NCBI GenBank assembly: GCA_018340375.1 | Contig: JAFFJZ010000012.1 | Span: 6,944,001 to 7,008,000 of the forward strand | DNA: 64,000 bases | Direction of reading: 5' to 3' | Source: Gonatopus flavifemur | Taxonomy: Eukaryota > Arthropoda > Insecta > Hymenoptera > Dryinidae | Shown here: positions 60,912 through 64,000 of the stretch, piece by piece | Layout: each line of letters begins with the position of its first letter | Position numbering within the stretch: position 1 is the stretch's first letter | Notes under the pieces: generated by a model | Seen by the model: only the letters and a program-made list of their open reading frames with translations | Database searches by the model: none | Told to the model about the DNA's origin: nothing | Translations under genes and position numbers: made by a program

Positions 60912-62514
60912 ATGGCCGTTGGTGGAGGCTCTGATAGGGATGCGGCTCTGCGTGCGCTACGTAATGCCACTGATGACGATCTATTGAGGTCAATCGATGA
61001 ATTACCTCAAATTCGATGAGCATTGCGTAGGCGTAGGCGGGCCCGCCGTTTCATTCTTCCGTAAGATGATGGGAATGACGCGTGTAGCTAGTCGGGTAGT
61101 GTGGAGGATGCTGAGACATGGCATCCAGGGCGTGGTTGGTAACCTAATGATGCTTCTGAGGTCAGGAAAGTGACGAATCGTTCCGAGAGATTTTCCCTCC
61201 CGATTCAAGGTGCTCGATGTGGACTGCTGACACGCACCTCACTTCCAACAGTGAACACTAGCTCGGTGTTGGCCACGACATGTACCATGGGGTCTATGCG
61301 TACCAACACGGTAACGTCTACCTCGTGCAGGGTGACCACCACAGCGTCAGTGGGGACACATTTTAGGGCCATCCCAAGGGAGATTGGGTCATATCCGCCA
61401 TACACCACGGTGTAAGCAGCCAGCGTGATAACCCGATTACTTTCAATGATGAAATGGATCATACGCACCTGACCTGACCATAAGCATGGATTCATTGTTG
61501 CAGGATACGGACGTGACTGGGATTCCGTGGGGAGATCTACGTTGGGTTATATCCTTTGAGTGCGCAAAACATGCTTGACTTTCAACCGCGCGGTCCGACT
61601 TTCCGCAAAATGCTTAATTTACCGAGATTCGAGACTCATGCGTCGGCATCACACGTGGAAAGTAGATTATGAGTCCAGCTGGCCTGGAGCAGGGTCAAAA
61701 TCCGGTTCAGCAACCGGAATTGATTAGAAATGATCGACCACCACTCCCCACTTCCAATTCCTGCCCTCAAAGAACGAATTATCATCCGTCTAGGTTCAAT
61801 TAACGAACTTACCACATATCCTCGATGAGACGTGAATCTGTATGATGGAAGGCACCGATCTCCTCGGTGCTTTCGTCCACGACGCGAAATCTTGGGTCAG
61901 ACCAAAATCGTCCTCCGTGGGGTCGAAGAGTCATTTGCTTCGACTTTGGGTCAGATGGGTCACTCGAATGCTACGAGGGCAGGAGGTCTGCATTGTCCCG
62001 GCGTGACTTCAGATTATTATGAAGACCCAACCTCGGAGGTGAGACCTTCTCTTTCCCATAGTTTCACGACGCGAATTCAGAATTTGGCTGAACTAGTGCA
62101 TTCGTGGAACCTGCGATTTTTGGGATTTCAGAACGGAAGTGCCGAGGAATTTTGGCTGAATCTCGTTGATAATTTAATGATGTTTGATGTTGAGACATGC
62201 TCCTGTATGTTCTTCCCTTGTTGTTCACCGGCAACGCGAGCTATTGGTTCCACTTACGGAGGCCGAACTTCTTGACATTTGTCGATTTTGCCGCCACATT
62301 TAAGAGTCAATACCGCGGCCTAGATGATTCTTGGGTGGCTTTAGAGAGACTCAAAGCACGCACTCAAAGAGCGGACGAGAATATTTCCAGTTTTCCCGTC
62401 TGCATGGAGAGTTTATTTGGGCTGTGCGATCCAATTCCTTCACTCAAGGAACAATTTGACCGCGTGTATCTCAATCTGAAGGCAGACTATAGGTGCGATA
62501 TTGGGCGTAGATGA
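60912..62514 (+). pseudogene. gag of the gypsy-type element, broken
   Basis: ATG at 60912 opens MAVGGGSDRDAALRALRNAT and stops at 61018. Readable capsid-like sequence resumes from ~61900 (RIQNLAELVHSWNLRFLGFQ, SAEEFWLNLVDNL) and, in the next frame from 62197, LFTGNASYWFHLRRPNFLTF, FAATFKSQYRGL, ISSFPVCMESLFG. These are the capsid motifs of Ty3/gypsy Gag (A--W-------W--F---F---Y). At least three stops or shifts. Confidence 0.75.
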
Positions 62515-62648
62515 TTCTGTTTTTTTGCAGAATGGAGAATTTTGTGAGAGAATATGTTTGAGAAGCTGATAGGGAGTATCCGAAAAATCCTGATCCACTT
62601 ACTCCGTCTTCTCCCAAGAGGTCCTAGATTTCGAGTAGGAAGGGAGGG

Positions 62649-62900
62649 GTGGAAATGGTTCCAGCTCTCGGCCAGCCGCGATCGTTGGGAGGACTGATGA
62701 ACGGGCGATCGGGACCGAATCGCCCATCTCCAGCGAGTAAGGTGACTTGTTGGAATTGCGATAAGCAAGGGCATTTCCTCCGAGATTGTGAAGAAGAAAT
62801 GACCCTGTTTTGCTGGAGATGTGGCGAGAAAAGGTTCACGGAGCGCACCTGCTCCCGTTGTTTTGGGCCACAGGGGAACGCCAATCCGAAGAGAAATTAG
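62649..62900 (+). pseudogene. Nucleocapsid zinc-knuckle segment
   Basis: CWNCDKQGHFLRDCEE is a canonical CX2CX4HX4C knuckle. The second, CWRCGEKRFTERTCSRCF, has lost its His (F or T in its place), so one knuckle is intact and one is not. Confidence 0.85.
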
Positions 62901-63087
62901 GTCCTATTCTGGACTCCCAGGTCCACGTCGAAGTCCCTATAAATGAAATCTGTCATGGGATTTTCGATTTTGCCGATGATTTATTTTCCCATCACAAGAA
63001 TGGAAATAGTATTCTCGATAATGACTTAGTTTTGAGCCCGAATTCGTCTGACGATCGTGCCTTGGGCGAGTGCGCGGAAATCGTGTC

Positions 63088-63412
63088 ATTGAGTCATCGT
63101 CGCTATCGTAGATTCTTCGTCACCATTCGCGTGAACGGGAATCCCCTTCGTGGTTCATTGAATACGGGATACACCAATACTTTCATTCCGTGATCCGGAT
63201 TGGGAAGGGTATTCGGTCAATTGGTGGACTTCGACGCGGGAATTGAGGTAGCGAATGGTCTGCGGGAACCGGTTCTTGGTGGGTTTGAAATCCCGATCGA
63301 TTTTCGCGTTGTGGAGCGCGAAGTACCTTTCAAAATCGTGTCGTCTCTGTCACCGAATTGTATTCTAGGGGTTGATTTTTCAGAGTTGTTTGAAATGAAA
63401 ATCGATGGTTGA
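63088..63412 (+). pseudogene. Retropepsin-like protease, catalytic Asp changed
   Basis: RFFVTIRVNGNPLRGSLNTG has NTG where the active-site DTG belongs, and a TGA follows at ~63191. The second half continues IEVANGLREPVLGGFEIPID and SPNCILGVDFSELF, the ILG-DF hydrophobic-hydrophobic-Gly motif that closes retropepsin domains. Confidence 0.8.
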
Positions 63413-63481
63413 AACCTCTCGTGGTATTCACCGTGGATCGATGCTCAATCTCTGAGCCCTGAGTTTTTACCACCCGAGTAT

Positions 63482-63998
63482 TTGAAGATGGTATGCGGGG
63501 GAATTGTGGTCCTCCCTGCTTCACAGAAGGTCAAGCTCGACGATTTTCTGGCTAAGGAGTTGTCCAAATTTGAATGTAATGGGATGGGCCTAACTTACTT
63601 GATCGCTCACAAGATAGGATGGGGAGGCGCTCTTAAAAGACAAAGGTATTACAGGGGATCTCCTAAGGTACTCGACGCAATGCAACAGCTGGTTGATCGC
63701 ATGCTTGCTGACGGTATCATTGAACCATCATCTGAGTGAGTGGGCGATTCCAGTAGTTATGATGGTGCATCCTAATGGGGAATATCGATTCTGCGTCGAT
63801 TTTCGTCAGTTAGACGAGGTTACGAAGAAAGATGCTCACCCCATATCATATATCGAAGGGATCTTGGATGAACTCAAGACTACTCGGCTTATTCCAACTA
63901 TGAACTTGAGTAATGCGTTCCATCAAATCCCAATGGAACAATCCAGCAAAGAGGCAACCGTAGTTGAACCAACCAAGGCATTGGGAATCCTCAATTAA
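63482..63998 (+). pseudogene. Reverse transcriptase N-terminal half, frameshifted, cut by window edge
   Basis: Frame 1 (63482-63739): RQRYYRGSPKVLDAMQQLVD, RMLADGIIEPSSE, then TGA. Frame 2 (from ~63710): SEWAIPVVMMVHPNGEYRFC, VDFRQLDEVTKKDAHPISYI, NLSNAFHQIPM. These are RT blocks 1-3 of the Ty3/gypsy type; the block-3 Asp of T-DL--AFHQI is replaced by Asn (MNLSNAF). The frame ends at TAA at 63996-63998; YxDD lies beyond the edge. Confidence 0.85.
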
Positions 63999-64000
63999 GG

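Larger units (their letters stand above)
60681..64000 (+). mobile_element. Ty3/gypsy-type LTR retroelement, 5' two-thirds, decayed, runs off the right edge
   Basis: The order gag, two CCHC knuckles, retropepsin, reverse transcriptase on the + strand identifies the element. Base composition is clearly GC-richer than the flanks from about 60900. A 5' LTR is expected around 60600-60850, but with the 3' LTR outside the window I cannot fix its limits or a primer-binding site. No integrase or envelope gene is in view. Confidence 0.85.

Overview
The window looks like an AT-rich stretch of an insect nuclear genome. There are no bacterial-style gene clusters. The one host gene I can build has GT-AG introns, and everything else is insect-type transposable-element debris: mariners, an RTE/L2-like LINE, Ty3/gypsy, pogo, hAT MITEs and fold-back elements. 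A hymenopteran with a large genome would fit, but the sequence does not prove the order.

Host gene. The minus strand carries the 5' part of one very spread-out gene for an M13 zinc metallopeptidase (neprilysin-like). I can join seven coding exons: 58363-58750, 40593-40744, 40182-40382, 39886-40097, 39491-39705, 9090-9347 and 8787-8989. Every junction has a GT donor and an AG acceptor, and the codon phase matches at all six joins. They encode a cytoplasmic tail with two CxxC motifs, one membrane anchor (about residues 79-97), a long acidic stalk and the start of the M13 domain. The HExxH part must lie left of base 1. Introns 1 and 5 are about 17.6 and 30.1 kb, so almost the whole window is intron.

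What fills the introns, left to right. 1-8.8 kb (after exon 7): two inverted copies of an element ending in CACCCTGTATA, a LINE copy with an 11-bp target duplication (2356-5027), hairpin MITEs and a 285-bp tandem duplication. 9.5-15.7 kb: a pogo-like element split by a 4-kb element that holds further nested MITEs. 16-20.2 kb: a tRNA-module element and LINE and gypsy fragments. 21-26 kb: two broken mariners, one inside a fold-back, the other split by a 1-kb element. 27-35 kb: large fold-backs, fragments of an unnamed SDGxxxQYK protein family, a hAT MITE and a second LINE type. 35-39.4 kb: three nested elements around a ~60-bp satellite. 41-46.4 kb: two more mariners and nested fold-backs. 46.5-49.5 kb: a ~190-bp satellite interrupted by a decayed gene that reads like a Transib/RAG1-type transposase. 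49.8-53.1 kb: a fold-back holding the second LINE copy. 53.4-57.5 kb: a 4.1-kb element with CACAG termini and TTA duplications around an unnamed multi-exon or decayed protein. 58.8-60.1 kb: a mariner just upstream of exon 1. 60.7-64 kb: a decayed Ty3/gypsy element running off the right edge.

Most notable signals: the phase-consistent neprilysin reconstruction; the TTA-flanked CACAG element; the RAG1-like remnant; and a swarm of short TIR elements flanked by 2-bp duplications that are not only TA but also TG, CA, TT, AC and TC. One of these (43000-43714) can be checked against its own empty site in the opposite arm of the palindrome it entered.
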